64,000 bases of DNA from Rhodoluna lacicola (GCF_000699505.1 NZ_CP007490.1:124001-188000); one strand, 5' to 3'; shown: positions 34,892 to 45,244, counted from the stretch's first letter. Translations and numbers: made by a program. The notes: generated by a model from the letters alone, not told the origin.

Positions 34892-35932
34892 ATGCCCGAA
34901 TCGCGACCAAGACTTACCCCGGCAATTGCCGATGTGCGTCGAACCGTGCGCGAATGTTTAGAGCAAGCCGGAATTCAAGCCGATGACCTGGTGCTGGTGG
35001 CCTGCTCGGGCGGTGCCGATTCGTTGGCACTGGCCGCGGCCGCGGCATTTGAAGGCCCAAGATTTTCGGGAAGAGCCGGCGAAAGCAATGGCGTGCGAGT
35101 TGGCGCGGTGGTCATCGATCACGGCATGCAACCGGGTTCCGCCGAAATTGCCGCAGAGACCGCACACAAGTTATCGGTGTTGGGTTTGTACCCGGTTGAA
35201 ATTCGCACGGTGACTGTGGGCACCGATGGCGGACCCGAGGCAGCTGCCCGAACCGCAAGATACGCGGCCATCGATAAAGTCGCCGAAGAGACTGGCGCGA
35301 ACGCGGTGTTGCTTGGCCACACCTTGAACGATCAGGCCGAAACAGTGCTGCTGGGTTTGGCTCGTGGCTCAGGTGGCCGAAGCCTGAATGGCATGGCGGC
35401 GGTTTCTGGCAACTACCTGCGCCCGCTGCTTGGAATCACTCGGCAAACCACAGAAGCCTTTTGCACCGATAGTGGCCTGGAGCCATGGCACGATCCGATG
35501 AATAAGGATCAGGCCTACACCCGGGTGCGGGTGCGCGAAAATCTGATGCCAGCACTAGAGGCCGAGCTTGGCCCGGGCATTGCCGAAGCGTTGGCCCGAA
35601 CCGCCGAAACCCTGCGCGAAGACGAAGAGGTGCTAGCCGAGCTGGCTCTAGACGCTTATAAGAGGGTTGCCCAAGAGCGGGCCACGAGAATCGATATCGG
35701 TGTTGCAGAATTTAGGGCGCTGCCACTGGCCATTCGTCACCGCGTGATCGCGCTCGCCGCATTGGTTTTGCAAGCGCCGATGCTGGCCCGGGTGCATATT
35801 TTGGCTGTGGATGCCCTTGTGGATGACTGGCACGGACAGAAACCGCTGACTCTGCCAGGCATTAGAGTTGAACGCACGGGTGAAACCATTGCCCTACACA
35901 CCACAAAAACTCTCAAAACAGGAGCCTGCTAA
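34892..35932 (+). CDS. tilS: tRNA(Ile)-lysidine synthase
   Basis: 346 residues. The PP-loop is VACSGGADSLALAAA and the second motif is LGHTLNDQAETVLLGLARGSG. It modifies C34 of tRNA-Ile(CAU) to lysidine, needed for AUA decoding. The C-terminal domain is short, as in actinobacteria. The stop abuts the hpt start, the first pair of a long plus-strand run up to lysS. Confidence 0.94.
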   Translation: MPESRPRLTPAIADVRRTVRECLEQAGIQADDLVLVACSGGADSLALAAAAAFEGPRFSGRAGESNGVRVGAVVIDHGMQPGSAEIAAETAHKLSVLGLYPVEIRTVTVGTDGGPEAAARTARYAAIDKVAEETGANAVLLGHTLNDQAETVLLGLARGSGGRSLNGMAAVSGNYLRPLLGITRQTTEAFCTDSGLEPWHDPMNKDQAYTRVRVRENLMPALEAELGPGIAEALARTAETLREDEEVLAELALDAYKRVAQERATRIDIGVAEFRALPLAIRHRVIALAALVLQAPMLARVHILAVDALVDDWHGQKPLTLPGIRVERTGETIALHTTKTLKTGAC

Positions 35933-36484
35933 GTGGACCTTTCGAAGGTAAGCGACCAAATTACAAAGGTGCTCGTCACCGAGGAACAAATCAACGAAAA
36001 GGTTGCTGAACTAGCGGCAGAGCTAGATAAGAAGTACGCCGATAAAGATGTTCTGCTGGTTGGTGTGTTAAAGGGTGCGGTCATGTTTATGGCTGACCTA
36101 TCGCGCGCGATGCAGATTCCGGTGCAAATGGACTGGATGGCCGTATCTTCCTATGGTTCAGGAACCGTTTCTTCAGGTGTAGTGCGCATTCTTAAGGATT
36201 TAGACGCCGATGTGCTTGGACGTCACGTTGTAATCGTTGAAGACATCATTGATTCAGGCCTGACCCTCAGCTGGTTGGTTGGCAATCTTGAGGCCCGCGG
36301 TGCCGCCAGCGTTGAGGTTGTGGCATTGCTTCGTAAACCTGCTGCGGCAAAGGTGGAAGTAAATGTGGGTCTTGTTGGTTTTGATATTCCGAATGAGTTT
36401 GTAGTTGGCTATGGACTCGACTATGCCGAGAGATACCGCACGCTAAAGGGCGTTGCAGTTCTTTCGCCAGCTGTTTATTCATAA
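35933..36484 (+). CDS. hpt: hypoxanthine phosphoribosyltransferase
   Basis: 183 residues from GTG 35933. The PRPP-binding loop is VVIVEDIIDSGLTLSWL; the LKGAVMFMADLSRAM and NEFVVGYGLDYAERYR segments are typical. Salvages hypoxanthine/guanine, complementing the de novo purine genes at 3-21 kb. tilS-hpt-ftsH order is conserved in many bacteria. Confidence 0.95.
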   Translation: MDLSKVSDQITKVLVTEEQINEKVAELAAELDKKYADKDVLLVGVLKGAVMFMADLSRAMQIPVQMDWMAVSSYGSGTVSSGVVRILKDLDADVLGRHVVIVEDIIDSGLTLSWLVGNLEARGAASVEVVALLRKPAAAKVEVNVGLVGFDIPNEFVVGYGLDYAERYRTLKGVAVLSPAVYS

Positions 36485-36510
36485 GAAAGGTATGAGGCAC
36501 CGCCTCGATT

Positions 36511-38559
36511 ATGAACTTCAAAAAAATTCTTGCTGGTCCATTTGTTTGGATCTTCGTTGCCGTCATGGTGTTGCTAATTGGCTCAAACATGGTCAATGGC
36601 AACAGCATCAAGACCGTGGATACCGCCTACGGACTCAAGCTGATTCAGCTTGGCCAGGCTAAAGAGGTCACCGTGCTAGGCACCGATCAGCGCGTTGACG
36701 TGGTGCTTGATTCACCGGACCCAAAGTATGGCGACCACATTCAGTTCTATTACGTGGCACCGCGCGGCGTTCAGGTTGCTGAGATCATTGCCCAGTCTGA
36801 AATCACCGATGGCTACAACGATGACGTGCAGACCACCCCGTGGTACCTGGCGCTGCTTGGCACACTTTTGCCGTTCGTCATCATCGGTGCAATTTTCTGG
36901 TTCCTGATGTCAGGTTTGCAGGGTGGCAACAGCAGGGTTATGAACTTTGGAAAGTCAAAGGCAAAACTGGTCACCAAGGAAACTTCAAACGTGACCTTTG
37001 CCGATGTTGCCGGTAGCGACGAAGCGCTCGAAGAGCTAACTGAAATCAAAGAATTTTTGAAGGAACCAGAGAAGTTCCAAAAGGTGGGAGCCAAGATTCC
37101 ACGCGGTGTGCTGTTGTATGGTCCGCCGGGAACCGGTAAGACACTTTTGGCCAAGGCGGTTGCCGGTGAGGCCGGGGTACCGTTCTTTGCAATCTCAGGT
37201 TCTGACTTTGTTGAAATGTTTGTTGGTGTTGGTGCATCTCGCGTGCGCGATTTGTTTGAGCAGGCCAAGCAATCAGCGCCGGCAATTATTTTCGTCGACG
37301 AAATTGATGCGGTTGGTCGTCACCGCGGTGCCGGAATTGGTGGCGGAAACGACGAACGCGAGCAGACCCTGAACCAGTTGCTGGTTGAGATGGATGGTTT
37401 TGATTCCAAGACCAACGTGATCTTGATCGCTGCAACAAACCGACCTGACATTCTTGACCCGGCATTGCTGCGCCCAGGTCGTTTTGATCGCCAGATTGGT
37501 GTTGGCGCACCGGACCTTCTTGGTCGCGAGCAAATCTTGAAGGTGCACGCAAAGAACAAGCCAATCTCTGACGAGGTAGACATGGCCAGCGTTGCACGAC
37601 GCACACCTGGCTTCACCGGTGCCGACTTGGCAAATGTTTTGAACGAGGCAGCGTTGTTGACCGCGCGTCAAAACGAAAAAGAAATTTCTGCCGCAACCCT
37701 TGACGAGGCGATTGACCGCGTTATCGGTGGACCGCAGAAGAAGTCGCGACTCATGCAAGACCGCGAGCGTCTGAACACCGCGTACCACGAGGCAGGTCAC
37801 GCACTGGTTGCCGCATCTTTGAACAACAGTGACCCGGTTTCAAAGGTGACAATTTTGCCGCGCGGTCGTGCGCTTGGTTACACCATGGTTTTGCCACTTG
37901 AGGATCGCTACAGCGTTTCACGCAACCAGTTGCTTGACCAGATTGCTTACGCAATGGGTGGCCGCGTTGCCGAAGAAATTGTTTTTCACGACCCAACCAC
38001 CGGTGCGTCAAACGACTTTGAGAAGGCCACCAACATCGCTCGCGACATGGTGATCAAGTACGGCTTCTCGGCCAAGCTTGGCGCCACTTCGTTCGGCAAC
38101 AGCGGCGAGGTTTTCATTGGTCGAGACATGGCTCAGGCTCGCGAATACTCTGAGGCAACAGCCCAGCAGATTGACGCCGAGGTTCGCCTGATTCTTGATG
38201 CTGCTCACGACGAGGCCTACAAGGCACTGATGACCAACCGCAAGGTGCTTGATGCCATGGCCAAGGAGCTAATGGAGCGCGAGACTCTGCAGGCCGAGGA
38301 CATCGCCAAGATTTTCAAGCCAGTCAAGAAGCTACCTAAGCGCCCACAGTGGTTGAGCAAGAAGTCGCGCCCAGTTTCAAAGCAGGGTCCGATCGCAATT
38401 CCAGACAAGGGTTCCAATGCGGCGCGCGCTCGCGTAGCCAAGGCTGAGGCTGCCGCCAAGGCAAAGTCAGTGGCCAAAAAGCCAGCGGCTAAAAAAGCTT
38501 CGGTAAAGAAGGTCGCTGCCAAGACGCCGGTCGCAAAGAAACCCGTTAACAAGAAGTGA
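36511..38559 (+). CDS. ftsH: ATP-dependent zinc metalloprotease FtsH
   Basis: 682 residues. Two membrane helices (about 8-25 and 112-134) bracket a small external domain. AAA+: Walker A GPPGTGKT 204-211, Walker [34 protein letters not shown]. Protease site H426-E-x-x-H430. The last about 55 residues are an unusual Lys/Ala/Val/Pro tail (repeats like [20 protein letters not shown]), resembling histone H1-type tails. It overlaps folE by four bases. Confidence 0.96.
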   Translation: MNFKKILAGPFVWIFVAVMVLLIGSNMVNGNSIKTVDTAYGLKLIQLGQAKEVTVLGTDQRVDVVLDSPDPKYGDHIQFYYVAPRGVQVAEIIAQSEITDGYNDDVQTTPWYLALLGTLLPFVIIGAIFWFLMSGLQGGNSRVMNFGKSKAKLVTKETSNVTFADVAGSDEALEELTEIKEFLKEPEKFQKVGAKIPRGVLLYGPPGTGKTLLAKAVAGEAGVPFFAISGSDFVEMFVGVGASRVRDLFEQAKQSAPAIIFVDEIDAVGRHRGAGIGGGNDEREQTLNQLLVEMDGFDSKTNVILIAATNRPDILDPALLRPGRFDRQIGVGAPDLLGREQILKVHAKNKPISDEVDMASVARRTPGFTGADLANVLNEAALLTARQNEKEISAATLDEAIDRVIGGPQKKSRLMQDRERLNTAYHEAGHALVAASLNNSDPVSKVTILPRGRALGYTMVLPLEDRYSVSRNQLLDQIAYAMGGRVAEEIVFHDPTTGASNDFEKATNIARDMVIKYGFSAKLGATSFGNSGEVFIGRDMAQAREYSEATAQQIDAEVRLILDAAHDEAYKALMTNRKVLDAMAKELMERETLQAEDIAKIFKPVKKLPKRPQWLSKKSRPVSKQGPIAIPDKGSNAARARVAKAEAAAKAKSVAKKPAAKKASVKKVAAKTPVAKKPVNKK

Positions 38560-39110
38560 TTGATGCCGAACGCGTAAAAAAGGCGGTTGTTGAATTAATT
38601 TCGGCAATCGGTGAAGACCCAACCCGTTCGGAACTGTTAGCCACTCCAGAAAAAGTTGCTGTTGCCTACGGTGAATTCTTCAAAGGCGTTGGCGTAGATG
38701 AAAAAGAAGTTCTTGCAGAAACATTTGCTGCGGAGCACAACGAGGTTGTAATTCTCAAAGACATCGATTTTGTATCGATGTGTGAGCACCACCTATTGCC
38801 GTTTACCGGTGTCGCCCACGTGGCCTACCTGCCGTCGGATCGCGTGATTGGTTTGGGTAGATTACCCAAGCTGGTTGAGCTAGTTGCGGCTCGCCCGCAA
38901 TTGCAAGAAAACCTAACCGCGCAAATCGCCGATGCACTTGAGCAGGGTCTGGGTACCAAGGGTGTGGTGGTAGTAATTGAAGCTCGCCACCACTGCGTAA
39001 TTTCTCGTGGCGCAAGACAACCAGAGGCTAACACCATCACAATGGCTGCCCGCGGTTGCTACTCAGAGCCCGCATCGCGTGCCGAGGTAATGGCACTTAT
39101 TTCTAAGTAA
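38556..39110 (+). CDS. folE: GTP cyclohydrolase I
   Basis: 184 residues from GTG 38556. Zinc ligands are in SMCEHHLLPF and RHHCVISRGARQ. First step of folate synthesis (GTP to dihydroneopterin triphosphate). The GTGA overlap with ftsH couples translation. Slightly short at the N-terminus, within the family range. Confidence 0.96.
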   Translation: MIDAERVKKAVVELISAIGEDPTRSELLATPEKVAVAYGEFFKGVGVDEKEVLAETFAAEHNEVVILKDIDFVSMCEHHLLPFTGVAHVAYLPSDRVIGLGRLPKLVELVAARPQLQENLTAQIADALEQGLGTKGVVVVIEARHHCVISRGARQPEANTITMAARGCYSEPASRAEVMALISK

Positions 39111-39112
39111 AT

Positions 39113-39979
39113 ATGCAGACCAATAATCCGGCACCAAAAATTATGGGGGTGCTAAATGTCACCCCAGATTCATTTAGCGATGGCGGCCAATTTGATTCGC
39201 TTGCTGCCGCGCTTGATCACGCACGCGTGCTGATTATCGGTGGAGCAAATATCATTGATGTTGGTGGTGAATCAACCAGACCTGGTGCGCAGCGAATCAG
39301 CACCGATGAAGAACTCGCCAGAGTGATTCCGGTGATTGAGGCCTTGAGTGCCGAGTTGCTAAACACCGGTCGCAACGACGTGCAAATTTCTATTGACACC
39401 ATGAACGCATCAACTGCTTTGGCCGCGCTGGCCGCCGGTGCAAAAATCATCAACGATGTTTCTGGCGGTTTGGCCGACGAAAAAATGTTCTCGGTGGCCG
39501 CTGCTACCGGTGCAACGCTTGTGATTTCGCACTGGCGTGGTTTCAGCACTGAGATGGATCAACTAAATCAGTATCAAGATGTTGCCCGCGAAGTTGCCAT
39601 TGAACTAAAAAACCGAATCGATGTGGCTCTGGCTACCGGGGTCAGCAAGGGAAAAATTGTGATTGACCCGGGTCTTGGTTTTGCCAAAGACATGGATCAG
39701 AACTGGAAGCTGGTGGCCAGGCTAGATGAGCTGGAAAAGCTTGGCTATCCAATTCTGGTTGGAGCCTCACGCAAGCGATTCATCGCCGGTGCGCTGGATG
39801 CCGACCTAGAGGTATCAGATTCCGGAGCAGGAACCATCTCAAATAATCGTCGCGATCTGGCAACCGCCGTGCTGACCGCACTGCTGATGCAGCGCAAAAT
39901 GTGGGGAGTGCGGGTGCACAATGTGGTGGCCACCTCAGACGCAATTGCCATCGTTCAGGCACTGCGCGACTCCAATTAG
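39113..39979 (+). CDS. folP: dihydropteroate synthase
   Basis: 288 residues: IMGVLNVTPDSFSDGG at the start, DVGGESTRPGA, INDVSGG, and PILVGASRKRFI. Joins pABA to the pterin; target of sulfonamides. Two bases after folE. All expected substrate loops are intact. Confidence 0.96.
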   Translation: MQTNNPAPKIMGVLNVTPDSFSDGGQFDSLAAALDHARVLIIGGANIIDVGGESTRPGAQRISTDEELARVIPVIEALSAELLNTGRNDVQISIDTMNASTALAALAAGAKIINDVSGGLADEKMFSVAAATGATLVISHWRGFSTEMDQLNQYQDVAREVAIELKNRIDVALATGVSKGKIVIDPGLGFAKDMDQNWKLVARLDELEKLGYPILVGASRKRFIAGALDADLEVSDSGAGTISNNRRDLATAVLTALLMQRKMWGVRVHNVVATSDAIAIVQALRDSN

Positions 39980-39988
39980 GCTTTAGCC

Positions 39989-40396
39989 ATGGCCAAAACC
40001 CTAAAGATAAAGCTCACCGGGCTTAGGGTTTTCGCGCACCACGGGGTTTTTGATTTTGAACGCCAAAACGGCCAAGACTTTTACATCGATGCAACCGTTT
40101 GGGTGGCTGCCAAGGGCCTGGATTTCAGCGATGACCTCAGCCGCACGGTGCACTATGGCGATCTGGCCAAGGCGCTGGTCGACAACGTCAAGACCCAGCC
40201 GGTTGACCTGTTGGAAACCCTGGCTCAGCGACTTTTGGATTTAGTGCTCAACTGGGGCGGCCCGGCCGGTCCGGTTGCCAAGGCAAAAATTACCGTGCAC
40301 AAACCCAACGCTCCCATCGTTTACGAATTCAACGACGTCTCAGTCACAGTGAAGGGCAAGCGCGAGGATTCATTTAAATCTGGAGACGAAAACTAA
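39989..40396 (+). CDS. folB: dihydroneopterin aldolase
   Basis: 135 residues: KIKLTGLRVFAHHGVFDFERQNGQDFYID, where the HHGVFDFE core and Glu/Lys residues form the active site. Converts dihydroneopterin to 6-hydroxymethyl-dihydropterin. Overlaps folK by one base (TAATG). Confidence 0.94.
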   Translation: MAKTLKIKLTGLRVFAHHGVFDFERQNGQDFYIDATVWVAAKGLDFSDDLSRTVHYGDLAKALVDNVKTQPVDLLETLAQRLLDLVLNWGGPAGPVAKAKITVHKPNAPIVYEFNDVSVTVKGKREDSFKSGDEN

Positions 40397-40893
40397 TGGC
40401 CGAACCGGTTCGTGCAATTTTGGCGATTGGTGGCAACCTCGGCAAGCGCCGCAAGACAATCCGCTCGGCACTCAAGGCACTAGCGGTCACACCCGGAATC
40501 AAAAAGGTGATTTGCTCACCGCTGGTTGAATCGTCGGCAGTCACGGCTGATGGCGTTGATGAATCTAAGCCAAATTATTTAAACGGTGTGGTGCAAATTC
40601 AAACCACGCTAAAGCCTAAAGAATTGCTCGAAGAAATTCGCCGCATAGAAACAGAGCACGGTCGCGTGCGATTGGAGCGTTGGGGTTCACGCACCCTAGA
40701 CATTGACATCATTACCTACGGTGACGTGCTCAAGGCTGGAAAGGAATTGACCATTCCTCATCCGCGGGCATTTGAACGGGCATTTGTGTTGGTGCCCTGG
40801 GCCATGTTGGAACCCGATGCCGTTCTGCCGGGCCACGGTTATGTGAAAGAACTGGCTGCACCGATGCAGAGCGAAGTCTGGCTAGCAAAATGA
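40396..40893 (+). CDS. folK: 2-amino-4-hydroxy-6-hydroxymethyldihydropteridine pyrophosphokinase
   Basis: 165 residues: AILAIGGNLGKRRKTIRSAL, RWGSRTLDIDIITYG with the metal Asp pair, and IPHPRAFERAFVLVPWAML. Activates the pterin for FolP. The fol genes follow the order folE-P-B-K. Confidence 0.95.
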   Translation: MAEPVRAILAIGGNLGKRRKTIRSALKALAVTPGIKKVICSPLVESSAVTADGVDESKPNYLNGVVQIQTTLKPKELLEEIRRIETEHGRVRLERWGSRTLDIDIITYGDVLKAGKELTIPHPRAFERAFVLVPWAMLEPDAVLPGHGYVKELAAPMQSEVWLAK

Positions 40894-40918
40894 GCTATCA
40901 AAAGTTAGCGCTAGAAAA

Positions 40919-41416
40919 ATGAAGCCAACAAAAATTATGACTCTGATTGGTTGGGCGGTCTCAGCTACCACCGCCGGTTACCTGCTACCAAAACTTTTAG
41001 TGAATTCCGGCGGAGCCATCCCCATCTCGCCGTGGAACATCATCATCACGCTGCCACTAATTGGAATCGTATTGATCGTGGTTGCGATACCAATGTTTAA
41101 ATATCGCAAGGCTCTGATTTCGCGAGCTAAGGATGCGGCCAAACCAAGACCCATGCCAATGAATCCGTTTTTTGCCGTGCGCTTGGTTTTGCTTGCCAAG
41201 GCGATTTCAATTTCTGGAGCAATCTTTAGCGGTTGGCACTTGGGTGTGGTCTGGTTGCAACTCACATCTCCGGTGGTTCCGTCATCCACCTTGCAAAACG
41301 TGTTGGGCCTGATTGGCGCGCTGCTCATGACGATTTGCGCAATCATCGTGGAAAGAATTTGCCGCATTCCCGATGACGGCACCGCCACTGCAAATTTGGA
41401 GTTACAGGTTGACTAG
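40919..41416 (+). CDS. DUF3180 membrane protein
   Basis: 165 residues with four predicted hydrophobic helices (about 8-27, 39-58, 84-108 and 122-145) and the cytosolic loop KYRKALISRAKDAAKPRP. The DUF3180 family is found downstream of folK in actinobacteria. Function unknown. Confidence 0.82.
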   Translation: MKPTKIMTLIGWAVSATTAGYLLPKLLVNSGGAIPISPWNIIITLPLIGIVLIVVAIPMFKYRKALISRAKDAAKPRPMPMNPFFAVRLVLLAKAISISGAIFSGWHLGVVWLQLTSPVVPSSTLQNVLGLIGALLMTICAIIVERICRIPDDGTATANLELQVD

Positions 41417-42116
41417 CGGCCGACTCAGCGTAGGCGTAGTTGGAGCGGGCCCGGTGGGTGCGGTGCTTGGCCAAGCTCTTGCTGCTGCAGGGCATCAAAT
41501 CGTTGGCATCGCCACCACCGATGCGGCAAACATTGAGCGCGCTGAAGCACTGCTGCCGCAGGTGGCAGTTATTCCCGTACCGCAGATTATTCAGCAGTCT
41601 GATTTAGTTTTGCTGGCCATTCCCGCGGAAGAAATTGAAAAGACGGTCGCAGGCATTGCCGAGGCCGGTTTGTTTAGAGCTGGCCAATTGTTGGCGCATA
41701 CCGCGGGTGAGTTTGGTTTTGGAATTTTAGAGCCCGCCGTCAGCAAGGGTGTGATTCCACTCGCGATTCACCCAGCCATGACTTTCACCGGCACCTCTGT
41801 TGATTTATCGCGAATTCGTGAGAGCTTTTTTGCAGTAGCCGCACCCAATGTTGCGTTGCCGATCGCCCAAGCGCTGGTGATTGAGATGGGTGCTGAGCCC
41901 ATTGTGATTTCCGAACAAGACAGAAAAACCTACTTTGAGGCAATCAGCGTTGCGAACAATTTCTCAAAGCTCATCGTTAATCAATCAATTGGCTTACTAG
42001 AGTCAGTGGGAGTAGAAAACGCGCGATCGGTTTTGGCACCGGTGATTCGAAGCGCGGTAGAAGAAGCCTTAGCCGAAGGTCACGTTCCAATCGACCCAGA
42101 GGAATTGCTGAACTAA
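41409..42116 (+). CDS. Rossmann-fold DUF2520 protein upstream of panC
   Basis: 235 residues from TTG 41409 (TTGACTAGCGG), chosen because GGAG lies seven bases before it and the product starts MTSGRLSVGVVGAGPVGAVLG. An upstream ATG at 41373 would overlap DUF3180 by 44 bases. An N-terminal dinucleotide fold and a helical C-terminal DUF2520 domain (LAIHPAMTFTG) resemble ProC/ketopantoate-reductase relatives. The panC overlap (TAATG) has led to proposals of a pantothenate role, which is plausible here but not shown. Confidence 0.82.
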   Translation: MTSGRLSVGVVGAGPVGAVLGQALAAAGHQIVGIATTDAANIERAEALLPQVAVIPVPQIIQQSDLVLLAIPAEEIEKTVAGIAEAGLFRAGQLLAHTAGEFGFGILEPAVSKGVIPLAIHPAMTFTGTSVDLSRIRESFFAVAAPNVALPIAQALVIEMGAEPIVISEQDRKTYFEAISVANNFSKLIVNQSIGLLESVGVENARSVLAPVIRSAVEEALAEGHVPIDPEELLN

Positions 42117-42964
42117 TGCAAAGAGTGTCCGGCATCAACGAACTCACCGCCGCGGTTGAAGCCGCTAAAAAAGATGGCCTAGAAGTTGCATTTGTGCCAA
42201 CCATGGGAGCACTGCACGAGGGGCACCTCTCTCTAATTAAAGAAGCACGCAGGCACGCAGCTTTTGTGGTGGTTTCAATTTTTGTGAACCCATTGCAGTT
42301 TGGCGCCGGTGAAGATTTTGAAAAGTATCCGCGGGCAATTGAAGAAGACGCCGAGAAGCTTGATGGCATCGGGGTATCGGTGTTGTTCACCCCAACCGTG
42401 AATGACCTGTACCGCGGAAATTTGAATGTCAGCGAAAGCGCCGGGCACATCGGCGAACTTTACGAGGGGTCCGCCCGGCCAGATCACTTTGACGGAATGC
42501 TCACCGTGGTGGCAAGACTCTTTGAGGCGGTGAAGCCAAATTACGCGGTGTTTGGCGCCAAGGATGCGCAACAGGTTTACCTGGTCAAGCAGTTGGCCGC
42601 ACAAAAATTTACCGGCATCGAAATAATCGTTGCGCCAACAATTCGCGAATCAAACGGTCTTGCGCTTTCAAGCAGAAATCGATATTTGAGCCCAGCCGAT
42701 CACAAGGTGGCCGAACACATTTCGGCCGCGCTGCGAAGTGCACAGCAGGCTGCGAGCACACCGGGTGGCTCGCCACAGTCGGTGCTCCAGGCAGCTACTA
42801 CAGAGATGACTAAGGCACCTGAGGCTAAACTTGATTACATCGCCCTTGTCGACGCCGACACCTTTGAGGCCGTCAACGACGGATTCACCGGCCGGGCAAT
42901 TTTGCTCATCGCAGCCGTGGTGGGCGAGACCCGATTGATCGACAACACCGAAATCACGTTTTAG
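42116..42964 (+). CDS. panC: pantothenate synthetase
   Basis: 282 residues: [17 protein letters not shown] at the start, SIFVNPLQF, the ATP loop [12 protein letters not shown] and SSRNRYLSP. Condenses pantoate and beta-alanine with ATP. Directly followed by lysS; no panD (aspartate decarboxylase) or coaX lies between, unlike many relatives. Confidence 0.95.
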   Translation: MQRVSGINELTAAVEAAKKDGLEVAFVPTMGALHEGHLSLIKEARRHAAFVVVSIFVNPLQFGAGEDFEKYPRAIEEDAEKLDGIGVSVLFTPTVNDLYRGNLNVSESAGHIGELYEGSARPDHFDGMLTVVARLFEAVKPNYAVFGAKDAQQVYLVKQLAAQKFTGIEIIVAPTIRESNGLALSSRNRYLSPADHKVAEHISAALRSAQQAASTPGGSPQSVLQAATTEMTKAPEAKLDYIALVDADTFEAVNDGFTGRAILLIAAVVGETRLIDNTEITF

Positions 42965-42974
42965 GAGCACCCGC

Positions 42975-44495
42975 ATGAGCCAGGACACAAACGCCACTGG
43001 CAGTGTCAACCCAGACATTGAGCAAGATTCAGAACAGGATCTGCCAGAGCAAATCGCGGTTCGCCTTGCCAAGCGAGAGCGCCTCAACGAGATGGGCGAT
43101 GCTTACCCGGTTAGCCTGCCAATCACCCACACCATCGACGGAGTTCGTGCCGCCTACCCAGATCTAGACACCGATGTTGCCACCGGTGACAAGGTGGCAC
43201 TGGCTGGTCGAATTGTTTTTCAGCGCAACACCGGAAAGCTTTGCTTTGCAACCCTGCAGGCCGGTTCTGGCCAGCGCATCCAGGCCATGCTGTCTCTCGA
43301 CAAGGTGGGCGAAGCCCGCCTGGAACAGTGGAAAGAACTGGTTGACCTTGGCGACCACGTTTTCGTTGCCGGCGAAGTAATTACTTCAAAGCGCGGCGAG
43401 CTTTCGATTCTTGCCGACGAGTGGCTAATGGCTGCTAAGACCATTCGACCACTCCCTAACCTGCACAACGAACTAGGCGAGGAATACCGCGTTCGCCACC
43501 GCTACATTGACCTAATCGTGCGCGATCGTGCTCGCGAGGTAGTGCAGATTCGCTCAAAGGTTATGCAGTCACTGCGCCGCACCTTTGAACAAGAGGCATT
43601 CCTTGAGGTTGAGACCCCAATGCTGCAGACCCTGCACGGCGGTGCATCGGCTCGCCCATTCAAGACCCACTCAAACGCCTTTGATACAGAGCTATTCCTG
43701 CGTATTGCACCCGAGCTGTTCTTGAAACGAGCGGTGGTTGGTGGCATTGACCGAGTGTTTGAAATCAACCGCAACTTCCGCAACGAGGGTGCCGACCGCA
43801 CCCACTCACCGGAGTTCGCCATGCTTGAGGCCTACCAGGCGTACGGCGACTACAACTCAATTGCCGATCTAACTCAGAAGCTAATTCAGAACGCGGCGAT
43901 GGATGTTTTTGGAACTCATCAGGTGGTTCTGGAAGACGGCGAAATCAACGACCTAGGCGGCGAGTGGCCACGCATCTCAATGTATGAGTCATTGAGCGAA
44001 GCTTGCGGTCAGACCATCACACCAGAAACACCGATATCCGAGCTCAAGAAACTGGCAGCATCGGTGGAAATTGAGATTGAACACCCGCTAGCTGGTAAGT
44101 ACGTTGAAGAACTATGGGAGCACTTTGTGAAGGGCAATCTAGTAAAGCCAACCTTCGTAATTGACTTCCCGGTTGATACCTCACCGCTAACCCGCGATCA
44201 CCGCTCCAAGAGTGGCGTGGTGGAAAAGTGGGACCTCTACATTCGCGGCTATGAACAAGCCACTGGCTACTCGGAGCTGGTTGACCCGGTTATTCAGCGC
44301 GAGCGTTTTGTTGAGCAGGTGACTTTGGCCGCGGCCGGAGACCCAGAGGCAATGAAGCTTGATGAGGACTTTTTGAAGGCACTGGAGTTCGGCATGCCAC
44401 CATCGGGTGGAATGGGAATGGGTATCGACCGCCTGCTAATGAGCCTTACCGGCCTTGGCATTCGCGAGACCATCATGTTCCCGCTGGTCAAATAG
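42975..44495 (+). CDS. lysS: lysyl-tRNA synthetase, class II
   Basis: 506 residues behind AGGAGCACCC. An N-terminal OB-fold ([15 protein letters not shown]), motif 1 with EVETPMLQ, motif 2 [18 protein letters not shown], and motif 3 [13 protein letters not shown]. Charges tRNA-Lys. A short leader (residues 1-25) is rich in Asp/Glu. Last large gene of the tilS-lysS run. Confidence 0.96.
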   Translation: MSQDTNATGSVNPDIEQDSEQDLPEQIAVRLAKRERLNEMGDAYPVSLPITHTIDGVRAAYPDLDTDVATGDKVALAGRIVFQRNTGKLCFATLQAGSGQRIQAMLSLDKVGEARLEQWKELVDLGDHVFVAGEVITSKRGELSILADEWLMAAKTIRPLPNLHNELGEEYRVRHRYIDLIVRDRAREVVQIRSKVMQSLRRTFEQEAFLEVETPMLQTLHGGASARPFKTHSNAFDTELFLRIAPELFLKRAVVGGIDRVFEINRNFRNEGADRTHSPEFAMLEAYQAYGDYNSIADLTQKLIQNAAMDVFGTHQVVLEDGEINDLGGEWPRISMYESLSEACGQTITPETPISELKKLAASVEIEIEHPLAGKYVEELWEHFVKGNLVKPTFVIDFPVDTSPLTRDHRSKSGVVEKWDLYIRGYEQATGYSELVDPVIQRERFVEQVTLAAAGDPEAMKLDEDFLKALEFGMPPSGGMGMGIDRLLMSLTGLGIRETIMFPLVK

Positions 44496-44531
44496 CAAGT
44501 AATTCTCAGCATCGAAAGTTAAGGTCAAGTC

Positions 44532-44765
44532 ATGGATCTACAAATTCTTTGGGACGCCCTGCTCTCAATAATCCCACCAGCCCTGGTTGGAGTGCTGTTT
44601 TACGTGATTATGCGCGGGATTTTTCGTGCCGATGCCACCGAACGCAAGGTTTACTCGGAGATTGAGGCCGAGATGAGAGCCGCCCGGGATGCCGAAGTTG
44701 TGGCCAAGGCACCAAAATCAGGCCCAAAATCGGCCCAAAAAGTGACCAAAACGACTAAAAAATAG
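44532..44765 (+). CDS. small single-span membrane protein
   Basis: 77 residues: one hydrophobic helix about 5-27 (ILWDALLSIIPPALVGVLFYVIM), then a charged helix and a Lys-rich tail ending KVTKTTKK. It follows lysS by 36 bases. Small proteins of this shape occur after lysS in Microbacteriaceae; function unknown. Confidence 0.7.
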   Translation: MDLQILWDALLSIIPPALVGVLFYVIMRGIFRADATERKVYSEIEAEMRAARDAEVVAKAPKSGPKSAQKVTKTTKK

Positions 44766-44792
44766 TCTTTGGTGCGACACGCCGATACGCAT

Positions 44793-44821
44793 TGCGATAA
44801 CTACATCTAGTGGCATAAACT
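44793..44821 (+). promoter_or_regulatory. nrdHIEF promoter with NrdR-box-like repressor site
   Basis: TTGCGA (44793-44798) and TAAACT (44816-44821) are spaced 17 bases like -35/-10 elements. Between them ACTACATCTAGTGG (44800-44813) fits the NrdR-box pattern (AC-A-T-T-GT symmetry) except at two positions. NrdR would then repress ribonucleotide reductase when dATP is high. A second box, usual for NrdR, is not clear. Confidence 0.45.
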
Positions 44822-44951
44822 CAAGGAACAACTAAATAAGCCATTTTTCGGGGGAAATCAGTGAAATTCTGTGCCATTCCGCCACCTCTTGCCTCAAATA
44901 GACGCGGAGATCCTGATTACTGGCCTAAAAGTACGTTTTGAGGAGATTTTT

Positions 44952-45179
44952 ATGAGCATCACCGTTTACACGTTGCCATCATGCGTTCAGTGCGACAGCA
45001 CCAAGAAGCTGTTGGATCGCAACGAACTTGAGTACGCAGTTATCGACATGAGCCAGGACGAAGCAGCATTGGAGCTAGTTAAGTCACTTGGTTATGCGGC
45101 TGCACCGGTTGTTATCGCAGGAGACAGCCACTGGTCGGGTTTCCGTCCAGACAAGATCTCTGAAATCGCAGCAGCCTAA
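44952..45179 (+). CDS. nrdH: glutaredoxin-like NrdH redoxin
   Basis: 75 residues from ATG 44952 (MSITVYTLPSCVQCDSTKKLL), behind AGGAGA; a longer frame to 44871 lacks a ribosome site. The redox pair is Cys-x-x-Cys in CVQC. C-terminal WSGFRPDKI is the NrdH signature for thioredoxin-reductase use. It supplies electrons to NrdE. Confidence 0.95.
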   Translation: MSITVYTLPSCVQCDSTKKLLDRNELEYAVIDMSQDEAALELVKSLGYAAAPVVIAGDSHWSGFRPDKISEIAAA

Positions 45180-45244
45180 GCGGCCCGCTCGATTCAAGCT
45201 GATCAGATTCAAAATAGCTAAGACTCAAACCGACTAGATATCTT

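Noticed and set aside
36813-37800. Long minus-strand frames opposite ftsH
   Set aside because: They mirror the conserved AAA+ domain and have no family features.
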